Assembly (NCBI RefSeq): GCF_019396385.1
Contig: NZ_JAHKRN010000066.1
Location: forward strand, 1-41,058
Reading direction: 5' to 3'
Origin: Nonomuraea harbinensis
GTDB lineage: Bacteria > Actinomycetota > Actinomycetes > Streptosporangiales > Streptosporangiaceae
DNA length: 41,058 nucleotides
Shown: piece after piece, positions 1 through 7,764 of the stretch
Numbering within the stretch: the first letter of the stretch is position 1
How the letters are laid out: each line of letters opens with the position of its first letter
Made by a program: the position numbers and the translations under genes
Notes under the pieces: generated by a model
The model's database searches: none
Told to the model about the DNA's origin: nothing
Seen by the model: only the letters and a program-made list of their open reading frames with translations

Positions 1-52
1 CCAGGGCCAGGCGGGAGGTGGACGGGATGCGATCGAAGATGTGCTTGACCAT
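1..52 (-). CDS. 5' end of a leftward gene under riboswitch control (partial)
   Basis: An ATG on the minus strand at 52-50 opens a frame that runs off the window edge; only about 17 codons are visible (MVKHIFDRIPSTSRLAL). An AAGGAG ribosome binding site lies about 11 nt upstream. The visible residues (basic start, then hydrophobic) would suit the beginning of a signal peptide, but this is too short to prove. The c-di-AMP riboswitch directly upstream is the best clue. In actinobacteria this riboswitch class usually precedes secreted cell-wall hydrolases (Rpf, NlpC/P60 or M23 types), so a secreted peptidoglycan hydrolase is inferred, not shown. Confidence 0.5.
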   Translation of the reverse strand, partial: MVKHIFDRIPSTSRLAL

Positions 53-74
53 GCTCGGGGATTGCTCCTTGCTT

Positions 75-210
75 CCATGCCGCCTACCGGGTTAGCTGTC
101 GGGTTCGGGCGTGGAAGTGCCCTACGGTGCGCCCTTGGTGAAGAGCGACCGATTCACCCCAGAGAAAGGTGGGTCCCCGGTTCCGCCAGAGGGCGGATTC
201 GGCGGCCGCG
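75..210 (-). promoter_or_regulatory. ydaO/yuaA-type c-di-AMP riboswitch
   Basis: Read on the minus strand, the segment carries the conserved blocks of the ydaO family in order: GGGGACCCA followed by TGGGGTGAATC, an AGGG block, then GCCCGAACCCGACAGCTAAC and GGTAGGCGGC. The closing P1 helix is visible as GCCGCC (206-201) pairing with GGCGGC (84-79). The element ends about 10 nt before the AAGGAG of the gene starting at 52. Members of this class bind cyclic di-AMP and turn gene expression off. In actinobacteria they control cell-wall remodelling enzymes, germination factors and some osmolyte or potassium transporters. Confidence 0.88.
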
Positions 211-368
211 CCGTGTTCCCGCAATGTGCGCGGGTGGGCGCGGTCTCGGCAATTCATCGGCAACGCGCGGGGGCTTACCTAAAAGCGCTGCTCAAGCGCG
301 TGCCATCGATGGGTCCGAAGGTAATCGTCGCGCAAGGGAAAGGGCAAGCGCGGGACGGGCCCCGGCGA

Positions 369-398
369 CGGGATCCCCTATGACATGGGGGGATCCCG
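369..398. terminator. Inverted repeat after the MFS gene, probable terminator
   Basis: CGGGATCCCC (369-378) and GGGGATCCCG (389-398) form a perfect 10-bp stem around a 10-nt loop, 26 nt past the stop codon of the leftward exporter gene. No T-run follows on the minus strand, which is common in high-GC actinomycetes. It may also serve to insulate the riboswitch transcript. Confidence 0.5.
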
Positions 399-423
399 CA
401 CGAATTCTTTACCTTCGATCCGG

Positions 424-1947
424 TTACGAACCGTCGGGCGAGGAGCCGAGCCGGGGGACGTGGCGCAGGGCGGTGGCCGCCAGGATCGCCGCGGCGAGCA
501 GGACGACCGAGGCGGCCGCCGCCGTGACCGTGAGGCTCGTGGTGAAGGCGGCCCTGGCCGCCTCCGCGAGCGTGGCGGCGACGGAGGCGGGCTGACCGGA
601 CGCGACGGCCATGGCGCCGCCCAGGGTGTCGCGGGCCGCTGCCGCCGCCTCCGCGGGGACTTCCTCCGGTACGCGCAGGCGGGCCTGGTAGACGGCGGCG
701 GCGATGCTCCCGAAGACGGCCAGCCCGGCCGCGCCGCCGAACTCCTGGGCGGTCTCCGACAGCGCCGCCGCCGAGCCGGAGCGCTCCGGCGGCGCCGCGC
801 CGACCACGATGTCGATGCCCAGCACGAGCAGCGGCGAGCCGCCCAGGAAGAACAGCGTCTGCCCGGTCACCAGCGCGGCGAGCCCCGACGTGCCCGCCAT
901 CGTGAGGAGCAGGACCCCTGCCGCGCCGAGCACCAGTCCCCCGGCCGCGAGGACCGCGGGCCGGACCCGCCGCGCCAGCGCCGGGGTCGCCACGAACCCG
1001 AAGATGATCGCCACCGCGTTGGGCAGCGTCCACAGCCCGGCCTCCAGCGGCGACAGGCCGAGCACGAGTTGCAGGTACTGCGCCGTCAGCAGGCCGATCC
1101 CCGGCCCCACCAGGATGACCAGCATCAGCGTGCCCAGCGCCCCGGAGAAGCGCCGCTCGGCGAACAGCCGCAGGTCGAGCAGGGGTTCGGCCAGCCCGCG
1201 CTGCCTTCGTACGAAGACCACCGCCAGCGCCGTCCCCGCCACCAGGGAGAGCGGCGCGACGGCGCCCGCCCCGCCGGCGGCCAGTTCCTTCACCCCGTAG
1301 GTGACCGCGAGCGCGGCCGCCACCGACAGCACCACGCTGGGCGCGTCGATCCGGCCCACGGCGGGCGAGCGGTACTCGGGCAGCAGCAGCGGCCCCGCCA
1401 CCAGCAGCACGGCCATCACCGGCACCCCGAGCAGGAACGCCGCCCCCCACCAGAAGGTCTCCAGCAGTGACCCGCCGAGCAGCGGCCCGATCACCATGCC
1501 GCCGGTGAAGCCGACCATCCACAGGCTGATCGCGGTCGTCCGCTGGGCGGGGTCGTGGAACATGGTGCGGATCAGCGACAGTGTCGAGGGCATGAGCGTC
1601 GCGCCCGCCACGCCCAGCGCGGCGCGGGCGGCGATGAGCACTTCGGCGCTCGGCGCGTACGCGGCCGCGGCGGAGGCGAGCGCGAAGGCCGCGGCCCCGA
1701 TCAGCAGCAGCCGCCTGCGCCCGATCCGGTCGCCCAGCGTGCCCATGGGGATGAGGAACCCGGCGATCAGGAACCCGTAGATGTCGTTGATCCACAGCAG
1801 CTGCGCCCCGGTGGGCCGGAGGTCCTCACTCAGCGCGGGCACGGCCAGGTGCAGCACGGTCACGTCTATCGAGAGCAGCAGGGTCGGGAGGATGAGGACG
1901 GCCAGGCCGATCCACTCCCGCTTTCCCGCACGCTGTTGTATGTCCAT
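424..1947 (-). CDS. MFS drug exporter, DHA2 (14-TM, QacA/LfrA-like) family
   Basis: A 507-residue membrane transporter, the usual size for 14-helix DHA2 drug:proton antiporters. The N-terminal region has the family pattern: helix 1 with SIDVTVLHLAVPAL, then WINDIYGFLIAGF, and the loop 2-3 motif A as GTLGDRIGRRRLL. Motif C-like glycine-rich segments follow near GFTGGMVIGPLLGG. It probably exports cationic or hydrophobic drugs across the cell membrane; the substrate cannot be read from sequence. ATG 1947 was chosen because a promoter with -10 TAGCGT ends 7 nt before it and there is no Shine-Dalgarno sequence, so the mRNA is probably leaderless. A longer in-frame extension upstream has no homology to transporters and was not used. 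The gene is divergent from glgB. Confidence 0.88.
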   Translation of the reverse strand: MDIQQRAGKREWIGLAVLILPTLLLSIDVTVLHLAVPALSEDLRPTGAQLLWINDIYGFLIAGFLIPMGTLGDRIGRRRLLLIGAAAFALASAAAAYAPSAEVLIAARAALGVAGATLMPSTLSLIRTMFHDPAQRTTAISLWMVGFTGGMVIGPLLGGSLLETFWWGAAFLLGVPVMAVLLVAGPLLLPEYRSPAVGRIDAPSVVLSVAAALAVTYGVKELAAGGAGAVAPLSLVAGTALAVVFVRRQRGLAEPLLDLRLFAERRFSGALGTLMLVILVGPGIGLLTAQYLQLVLGLSPLEAGLWTLPNAVAIIFGFVATPALARRVRPAVLAAGGLVLGAAGVLLLTMAGTSGLAALVTGQTLFFLGGSPLLVLGIDIVVGAAPPERSGSAAALSETAQEFGGAAGLAVFGSIAAAVYQARLRVPEEVPAEAAAAARDTLGGAMAVASGQPASVAATLAEAARAAFTTSLTVTAAAASVVLLAAAILAATALRHVPRLGSSPDGS

Positions 1948-1954
1948 GCATGGA

Positions 1955-1985
1955 ACGCTAAAAACCCAACCACGCTTGAGGTCAA
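1955..1985 (-). promoter_or_regulatory. MerR-type promoter of the DHA2 exporter
   Basis: On the minus strand a -35 TTGACC (1985-1980) and a -10 TAGCGT (1960-1955) are separated by 19 bp, the over-long spacing typical of promoters remodelled by MerR-family activators. An imperfect dyad, ACCTCAA (1982-1976) and TTGGGTT (1969-1963), lies in the spacer. The predicted start of transcription falls on or next to the ATG at 1947. The regulator is not adjacent, so its identity is open. Confidence 0.6.
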
Positions 1986-2088
1986 TCCCCGATAAACCCA
2001 AGATTCCGCACTTTCGGTGATTGTCGGGGTGAATGCGGGCAGTGCCACAGATGGACGGTCGCCATAGGGCAGTGTTGGGAGCATGCCG

Positions 2089-4239
2089 ATGAGGACAGAG
2101 CTCGACCGCCTCGCGGGCGGGGCGCACCACGATCCGCATTCCGTGCTGGGCGCCCACCCAGGAGCGGGTGGGGTGACCTTCCGAGCGCTGCGCCCGCTCG
2201 CCGAACGGGTCCGCGTGGTGCTGGACGACGGCACCGCGCACGACATGAAGCACGTGGCCCACGGCGTGTTCGAGACCACGGTCCCCGGTCTGGACAAGGT
2301 TCCCTCGTACACCTTGAGCGTGCGCTATCCCGGCGGTGAGGCGCACGAGACGCGCGACCCGTACCGGCACTGGCCCACGCTGGGCGAGGTCGACCTGCAC
2401 CTGATCGGCGAGGGGCGGCACGAGCGGCTGTGGGAGGTGCTCGGCGCCCGCGTGATGGAACACCAGGACACGCCGGGCACGGCGTTCGCCGTCTGGGCGC
2501 CCAACGCCCGCGGCATCCGGGTGATCGGCGACTTCAACCACTGGGACGGCACCGCCTACCCGATGCGCTCGCTGGGCCGCTCGGGGGTGTGGGAGCTGTT
2601 CGTCCCCGGCCTCGGCGCGGGCGAACGTTACAAGTACCAGGTGCTGGGCGCCGACGGCGTGTGGCGCGACAAGGCCGACCCGATGGCGCGCAGGACCGAG
2701 CTGCCCCCGCAGACCGCCTCGGTCGTCGAGCAGTCCGACTACGTCTGGGCCGACGAGGAGTGGATGGCCGGGCGGCGCGACGAGCAGCCGCGCAACGGGC
2801 CGATGAGCATCTACGAGGTCCACCTGGGCTCGTGGCGGCCCGGCCTGTCCTATCTGGAGCTGGCCGACCAGCTCTCCGAGTACGTGGCCGACCTGGGCTT
2901 CACGCACGTGGAGCTGCTGCCGGTGGCCGAGCACCCGTTCGGCGGGTCGTGGGGCTACCAGGTGACCTCCTACTACGCGCCGACGGCCCGCTTCGGCACC
3001 CCCGACGAGTTCCGCGCGTTCGTCGACCGGATGCACGCCAAGGGCATCGGGGTGGTGCTCGACTGGGTGCCGGCGCACTTCCCGATGGACGACTGGGCGC
3101 TGGCCCGCTTCGACGGCACCCCGCTCTACGAGCACGCCGACCCGGCCAGGGGCGAGCACCCCGACTGGGGCACGTACGTGTTCGACTTCGGGCGCCGCGA
3201 GGTGCGCAACTTCCTGGTCGCCAACGCGCTCTACTGGCTCAAGGAGTTCCACATCGACGGCCTGCGGGTGGACGCGGTGGCCTCGATGCTCTACCTCGAC
3301 TACTCCCGGCGGGAGGGCGAGTGGACCCCCAACGTCTACGGCGGCCGGGAGAACCTCGACGCGGTCGAGTTCCTCAAGGAGATGAACTCGGTCTGCTACC
3401 GGGAGGCGCCCGGCATCGCGACCGTGGCCGAGGAGTCGACCGCCTGGCCGGGGGTGTCACGGCCGGTGCACCTGGGCGGGCTCGGCTTCGGGTTCAAGTG
3501 GAACATGGGCTGGATGCACGACACGCTGGAGTATCTCCGGCACGAGCCGATCTTCCGGCAGTACCACCACCATCAGATGACGTTCTCCCTCATCTACGCC
3601 TACTCGGAGAACTACGTCCTGCCGCTCTCCCATGACGAGGTGGTGCACGGCAAGGGCTCGCTGATGGGCAAGATGCCCGGCGACGAGTGGCAGCGCTTCG
3701 CCCAGCTGCGCGCGCTGCTGGCGTTCATGTGGGCGCATCCGGGCAAGCAGCTGCTGTTCATGGGCGGCGAGTTCGGCCAGGGCTCGGAGTGGTCGGAGGA
3801 GCGCGGGCTCGACTGGTGGGTGCTGGAGTTCGACGGCCACCAGGGCGTGCAGAGGCTGGTACGCGACCTCAACCGGTTCTACAAGGACACCCCGGCGCTG
3901 TGGGAGCAGGACACCAGGCCCGAGGGTTTCCGGTGGATCGACGCCGACGACGCGCCGGGCAACACGTTCTCGTTCCTGCGGTACGCGAAGGACGGGTCCG
4001 CGGTGGCGTGCGTGGTCAACTTCAGCGGCTCGGCGCACGAGAACTACCGGCTCGGTCTCCCGTACGGGGGGCGCTGGGCGGAGGCGGTCAACACCGACGC
4101 CTACGAGTACTGGGGCAGCGGCGTGGGCAACATGGGCGAGGTGGAGGCGGTCGACGAGCCGTGGCACGGGCTGCGCTACTCGACGACGTTGCGGGTGCCG
4201 CCGATGGGCGCGGTCTGGCTGACCTCTCCGCCTTCCTGA
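2089..4239 (+). CDS. glgB: 1,4-alpha-glucan branching enzyme
   Basis: Introduces alpha-1,6 branches into glycogen by cutting and transferring alpha-1,4-glucan chains (GH13 subfamily 9, EC 2.4.1.18), in the cytoplasm. About 716 residues, full family length. An N-terminal GlgB domain is followed by a CBM48 module (FAVWAPNARGIRVIGDFNHWDG, near residues 130-155) and a catalytic barrel. Visible GH13 residues are the nucleophile Asp in DGLRVDAVASMLYLDYS, the acid Glu in ATVAEESTAWPG and the His-Asp pair in LSHDEVVHGKGS. ATG 2089 is preferred because GGGAG (2077-2081) lies 7 nt upstream; the in-frame ATG at 2083 is only 1 nt from it. No other glycogen gene lies nearby, so it stands alone here, divergent from the exporter. 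Confidence 0.96.
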   Translation: MRTELDRLAGGAHHDPHSVLGAHPGAGGVTFRALRPLAERVRVVLDDGTAHDMKHVAHGVFETTVPGLDKVPSYTLSVRYPGGEAHETRDPYRHWPTLGEVDLHLIGEGRHERLWEVLGARVMEHQDTPGTAFAVWAPNARGIRVIGDFNHWDGTAYPMRSLGRSGVWELFVPGLGAGERYKYQVLGADGVWRDKADPMARRTELPPQTASVVEQSDYVWADEEWMAGRRDEQPRNGPMSIYEVHLGSWRPGLSYLELADQLSEYVADLGFTHVELLPVAEHPFGGSWGYQVTSYYAPTARFGTPDEFRAFVDRMHAKGIGVVLDWVPAHFPMDDWALARFDGTPLYEHADPARGEHPDWGTYVFDFGRREVRNFLVANALYWLKEFHIDGLRVDAVASMLYLDYSRREGEWTPNVYGGRENLDAVEFLKEMNSVCYREAPGIATVAEESTAWPGVSRPVHLGGLGFGFKWNMGWMHDTLEYLRHEPIFRQYHHHQMTFSLIYAYSENYVLPLSHDEVVHGKGSLMGKMPGDEWQRFAQLRALLAFMWAHPGKQLLFMGGEFGQGSEWSEERGLDWWVLEFDGHQGVQRLVRDLNRFYKDTPALWEQDTRPEGFRWIDADDAPGNTFSFLRYAKDGSAVACVVNFSGSAHENYRLGLPYGGRWAEAVNTDAYEYWGSGVGNMGEVEAVDEPWHGLRYSTTLRVPPMGAVWLTSPPS

Positions 4240-4337
4240 CTGGTGCCTGAAAGTCTGGTGAGAAAGGAGCGGCAGGGCCTGTCCGGTCCTGACAAATCAC
4301 CTTAAACTCCGAGATCATGTCTCCTCGGAGGAAGCCG

Positions 4338-6251
4338 GTGCGACTTCGCCCCCTGATCGCCACCGCGATCATGCTGGCGCTGCTCCCCGCGGCGCCGGCG
4401 TTCGCCGACGATTTAACGCCGACCCCCACCCCCGCCTCCACCGCGAGCGCCGAAGAGAAGGTCGAGGAGGGCTTAGCCGTCGACGGCGGCAGCGTGCGCG
4501 CCATCGTCGAGCTGACCGACCCCGCCCAGCACGCCCCGATGGCGGCCAAGGCCGCCGAGGGCAGCGTCGAGGTGCTGCTGCAGCCTCAGGCCCAGCCGTT
4601 CATGGTGGTCGAGGGCACGGCCGAGGAGCTGGCCGCGCTCGCCGAGGACCCCCGGGTGACGTCCATCCACCGCGACCGCGCCTACCCGCCCGCGCTGGCC
4701 TCCAGCATCGCGCAGATCGGGGCCGACCAGGCGCACGCCGCCGGTCACACCGGGGCCGGACAGAACATCGCGATCCTGGACACCGGCGTCGACCTCGACC
4801 ACCCGTTCCTGAGCGGCCGGGTGGTGGCCGAGGCCTGCTTCTCCGCCGTGGACGCGGGCGTCGAGTCGCTCTGCCCCAACGGCCAGACCAGCCAGGTCGG
4901 CGCCGGCTCGGCCGACGCCACCACCGCCAAGTGCCTGCTGGACGGGACGAACCTGTGCGACCACGGCACCCACGTGGCCGGCATCGCCGCGGGCACCGGC
5001 GGCGTCGCGCCCGGCGCGGGGATCGTCGCGGTGCAGGTGTTCAGCCGGGTCAACGACGAGGACCTGTGCGGCGCGGCCGCCTGCCTGCTGGCGTACGAGT
5101 CGTCGCTGCGGCTGGCCCTGGACCACGTGGCCTCGCTCACCGAGCCCATCGCGGCGGTGAACCTGAGCCTGGGCGGCATGCCGTACGAGACGAGCTGCGA
5201 CGACAGCGAGGAGGCGCGGGTCTTCAAGCCGAAGATCGACGCGCTGCTCGCCAAGGGCGTCGCGACCGTGGTCGCGGCCGGCAACGAGTACTTCGAGGGC
5301 GCCACGTTCCCCGCCTGCATCAGCTCCGCGGTGGCCGTCGGGGCGAACGACGACGGCGACGCCATCGCCGACTTCTCCAACCGGGGCGCGCTGCTCGACC
5401 TGTTCGCGCCCGGCGTGGACATCGAGTCGTCGGTGCCGGACGACCAGATGACCACCTACAGCGGCACCTCGATGGCCACCCCGCACGTGGCGGGCGCGCT
5501 GGCGCTGCTGAAGGCGCAGTCGCCGGACACGCCGATGCCGGACCTGATCGCCAAGCTCGTGTCGACCGGCAGGCCGTACGTCTACCAGGTCGACGGCGCC
5601 GAGGTGCGCACGCCGCGGCTGGACGTGGCGGCGGCGGTGACGGGCGGCACGCCGCAGCCGGAGATCAGCCAGAGCCCGCCGGCCGCCCCCGACCCGGCCG
5701 ATCCTGGTCCGGGGGACCCGGACCCGGCCGACCCGGACCCGAGCCCCCAGCCCGACCCGACGGGCAGCGGCCCGACCCCCGAGCCGGAGCAGCCGTCCGA
5801 CGACCCGACGCCGGTGCCGCTGCCGACGGTCACCGTCACGGTCACGATCACCGTCACGCCGACCCCGGCCGCCAAGGCCGCGCCGGTCTGCACCAGGGGC
5901 ACCGCGGCCAAGCGGCTGACCGCCAAGCAGTGGGCCAAGGAGATCCACCGCGGCAGCGGCACGATGAGCGACGAGACCCTCACCTGCTATCTGAAGCTGG
6001 TGGGCAAGGCCAGCAAGGTCTTCCCCGAGCTGACCAAGGCCTCGTCGCTGGGCAAGGCGTACCGGGTGATCAAGAACACCAAGACCGCCAAGCGCAGGCT
6101 GGACAGCGCGCTGCTCACCGGCTGGCTCAACTGGGCGCACGGCGTGAACGGCACCAAGACCCTCAAATCCTCAGAGAAGGTGCGGCTGGCCAAGAAGCCC
6201 ACGAATGCCGCGCTCAAGAAAGCTGCCACCAAGGTGATCAAATCCCGGTAA
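4338..6251 (+). CDS. Secreted subtilisin-like (S8) serine protease with C-terminal extension
   Basis: A 637-residue extracellular endopeptidase. A signal peptide (hydrophobic core then APAFA) precedes an I9-like propeptide and the S8 domain. Triad by position from the GTG start: Asp148 (AILDTGVDLDHP), His212 (HGTHVAGIAAG) and Ser378 (GTSMATPHVAG); oxyanion Asn316 (AAGNE). After the protease domain comes a Pro/Asp-rich linker (about residues 440-490), a Thr-Val repeat (TVTVTVTITVTPTP) and a basic C-terminal region of about 120 residues with two cysteines that I do not recognise. GTG 4338 is chosen because GGAGGA (4327-4332) lies 5 nt upstream; the in-frame ATG 4317 has no ribosome binding site. 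The next gene shares this 5' arrangement and the fold, indicating tandem duplication. Confidence 0.92.
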   Translation: MRLRPLIATAIMLALLPAAPAFADDLTPTPTPASTASAEEKVEEGLAVDGGSVRAIVELTDPAQHAPMAAKAAEGSVEVLLQPQAQPFMVVEGTAEELAALAEDPRVTSIHRDRAYPPALASSIAQIGADQAHAAGHTGAGQNIAILDTGVDLDHPFLSGRVVAEACFSAVDAGVESLCPNGQTSQVGAGSADATTAKCLLDGTNLCDHGTHVAGIAAGTGGVAPGAGIVAVQVFSRVNDEDLCGAAACLLAYESSLRLALDHVASLTEPIAAVNLSLGGMPYETSCDDSEEARVFKPKIDALLAKGVATVVAAGNEYFEGATFPACISSAVAVGANDDGDAIADFSNRGALLDLFAPGVDIESSVPDDQMTTYSGTSMATPHVAGALALLKAQSPDTPMPDLIAKLVSTGRPYVYQVDGAEVRTPRLDVAAAVTGGTPQPEISQSPPAAPDPADPGPGDPDPADPDPSPQPDPTGSGPTPEPEQPSDDPTPVPLPTVTVTVTITVTPTPAAKAAPVCTRGTAAKRLTAKQWAKEIHRGSGTMSDETLTCYLKLVGKASKVFPELTKASSLGKAYRVIKNTKTAKRRLDSALLTGWLNWAHGVNGTKTLKSSEKVRLAKKPTNAALKKAATKVIKSR

Positions 6252-6274
6252 AAGGCTAGAAAACCGAGGCGTCA

Positions 6275-6313
6275 CGGACGACACGACCGGGGAGCTATCC
6301 GCCGTGTCGTCCG
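6275..6313. terminator. 11-bp inverted repeat between the two proteases
   Basis: CGGACGACACG (6275-6285) pairs perfectly with CGTGTCGTCCG (6303-6313) around a 17-nt loop. It lies 24 nt after the first protease stop and 12 nt before the ribosome binding site of the second. It could terminate the first transcript, or act as a leader structure or operator for the second gene. No T-run follows. Confidence 0.45.
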
Positions 6314-6335
6314 CTTGACATCTCGGAGGAAACCC

Positions 6336-7703
6336 GTGGGATCTCGCTCTGTGCTCGCCTGCGCGGTCGCGCTGACGACGATCGTGGGCACGGCGCCCGC
6401 GGGGAACGCCGGAACTCCTGTCAGCGACGGTCCCACCGTCGGCAACGGCCTGGTCGAGCAGATCAGGTCCGAGAAGAAGGTCCGCTCCATCGTCGAGCTG
6501 CGGCCAGGCCAGCCGGTGGGCAAGGTCGCCACGGACGTCGAGCGGGCCTCGGCCGGCGCCAAGGTGCTGGAGTCGTCCGCCTCGGCGGGCTTCCTGGTCG
6601 CCGAGGTCGACGCCGCCACCCTCGCCGAGCTGCGCAGGGACCCCCGGGTGCAGGCCGTGTACGCGGACCGGCCGAGCGTGCCCTTTCTGGCCGACAGCAC
6701 CCGGGTGATCGGCTCGGACCGGGCCAACGCGGAGGGCTGGACGGGCCGCGGCGCCACCGTCGCCGTCCTGGACCTGGGCATCGACGGCGACCATCCGTTC
6801 CTGGCCGGCCGCATCGTGGACCAGGCCTGCTTCTCCACCACCGACGCGAGCACCGGGTCCGTGTCCCTGTGCCCGAGCGGCGAGGACTCCCAGACCGGGC
6901 CGGGTGCGGCGGACACCGCGATCCCGCGCTGCATGTCGCGCGGCGTCAACCAGTGCGGCCACGGGTCCCACGTGGCCGGCATCGCCGCGGGCCGGAACGC
7001 GCCCGGCGCCCCCGGCAACGGGGTCGCCCCCGACGCGGCGGTCCTGCCCATCCAGGTCTTCAGCCGGGTCGACACCGCCACGGGCTGCGGCGGGGTCGGC
7101 GCCCAGGCCCCCTGCTTCGTCACCTACACCTCCGACCAGAAGCTGGCGCTGGACTACGTCACCCGCGTGGCCAGGACGTACAACGTGGCCTCGGTGAACA
7201 TGAGCTTCGGCGGCAGCGGCCCCTTCCAGGCGCACTGCGACGCCGACCCGGAGGCGTCGGCGCTCAAGGGCCAGTTCGACACGCTGCTGAACCTGGGCGT
7301 CGCGCCCGTGGTGGCGGCCGGCAACGGGAGCGCGCGCGACGGCGTCGCCTCGCCCGCGTGCATCTCCAGCGCGGTCACGGTGGGCGCCACCGACGACGCC
7401 GACGCGGTCGCCGTCTTCTCCAACCGGGGCGCGCTGCTCGACCTGTTCGCGCCGGGCGTGACGATCGAGTCCTCGGTGCCGGACGACACGTACGCGCCGA
7501 TGAGCGGCACGTCGATGTCCGCGCCGCACGTGGCGGGGGCGTTCGCGGTGATGAAGCAGGCGTACCCGGCGCTCGACGCGGCCCAGATCCTGCGGCGGCT
7601 CCAGGAGACCGGCCGGTCCGTCGTCTACAGCGCCTCCTCCCGGCGCGTCGGCACGCCGCGCATCGACCTGGGCCGCGCGACCTCGGCTGTCACGCAGGGC
7701 TGA
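6336..7703 (+). CDS. Secreted subtilisin-like (S8) serine protease
   Basis: A 455-residue paralogue of the preceding protease, without its C-terminal extension. It has a signal peptide (ending near APAGNAG), a propeptide region and an S8 domain. The triad is Asp146 (VAVLDLGIDGDHP; the usual Asp-Thr-Gly is Asp-Leu-Gly here), His212 (HGSHVAGIAAG) and Ser393 (GTSMSAPHVAG), with Asn in VVAAGNG for the oxyanion hole. Several cysteines are conserved between the two paralogues, as expected for disulfide-stabilised secreted enzymes. GTG 6336 has GGAGGA 5 nt upstream in the same SRRKPV-encoding context as the first protease. The protein ends soon after the catalytic domain. It probably acts outside the cell in general protein breakdown or processing; the substrate is unknown. 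Confidence 0.92.
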   Translation: MGSRSVLACAVALTTIVGTAPAGNAGTPVSDGPTVGNGLVEQIRSEKKVRSIVELRPGQPVGKVATDVERASAGAKVLESSASAGFLVAEVDAATLAELRRDPRVQAVYADRPSVPFLADSTRVIGSDRANAEGWTGRGATVAVLDLGIDGDHPFLAGRIVDQACFSTTDASTGSVSLCPSGEDSQTGPGAADTAIPRCMSRGVNQCGHGSHVAGIAAGRNAPGAPGNGVAPDAAVLPIQVFSRVDTATGCGGVGAQAPCFVTYTSDQKLALDYVTRVARTYNVASVNMSFGGSGPFQAHCDADPEASALKGQFDTLLNLGVAPVVAAGNGSARDGVASPACISSAVTVGATDDADAVAVFSNRGALLDLFAPGVTIESSVPDDTYAPMSGTSMSAPHVAGAFAVMKQAYPALDAAQILRRLQETGRSVVYSASSRRVGTPRIDLGRATSAVTQG

Positions 7704-7764
7704 GCCGCCCCACTTGGCAGGAGTTGGACACACGCGCCCGACTTCTGCCGCTTAGGGTGGCTCT

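Noticed and set aside
275..1795. Long minus-strand open frame overlapping the exporter, plus plus-strand frames in the same region
   Set aside because: Arg/Gly/Pro-rich shadow translations of GC-rich coding DNA; the DHA2 frame alone shows real family motifs.
1948..3252. Long N-terminal extension of the DHA2 exporter frame running opposite glgB
   Set aside because: The extension is an antisense shadow of glgB without transporter homology. The promoter and homology place the start at 1947.
4473..6140. Minus-strand frame of about 555 codons opposite the first protease
   Set aside because: Low-complexity Arg/Gly/Asp composition typical of the antisense of high-GC genes; the protease triad on the plus strand is decisive.
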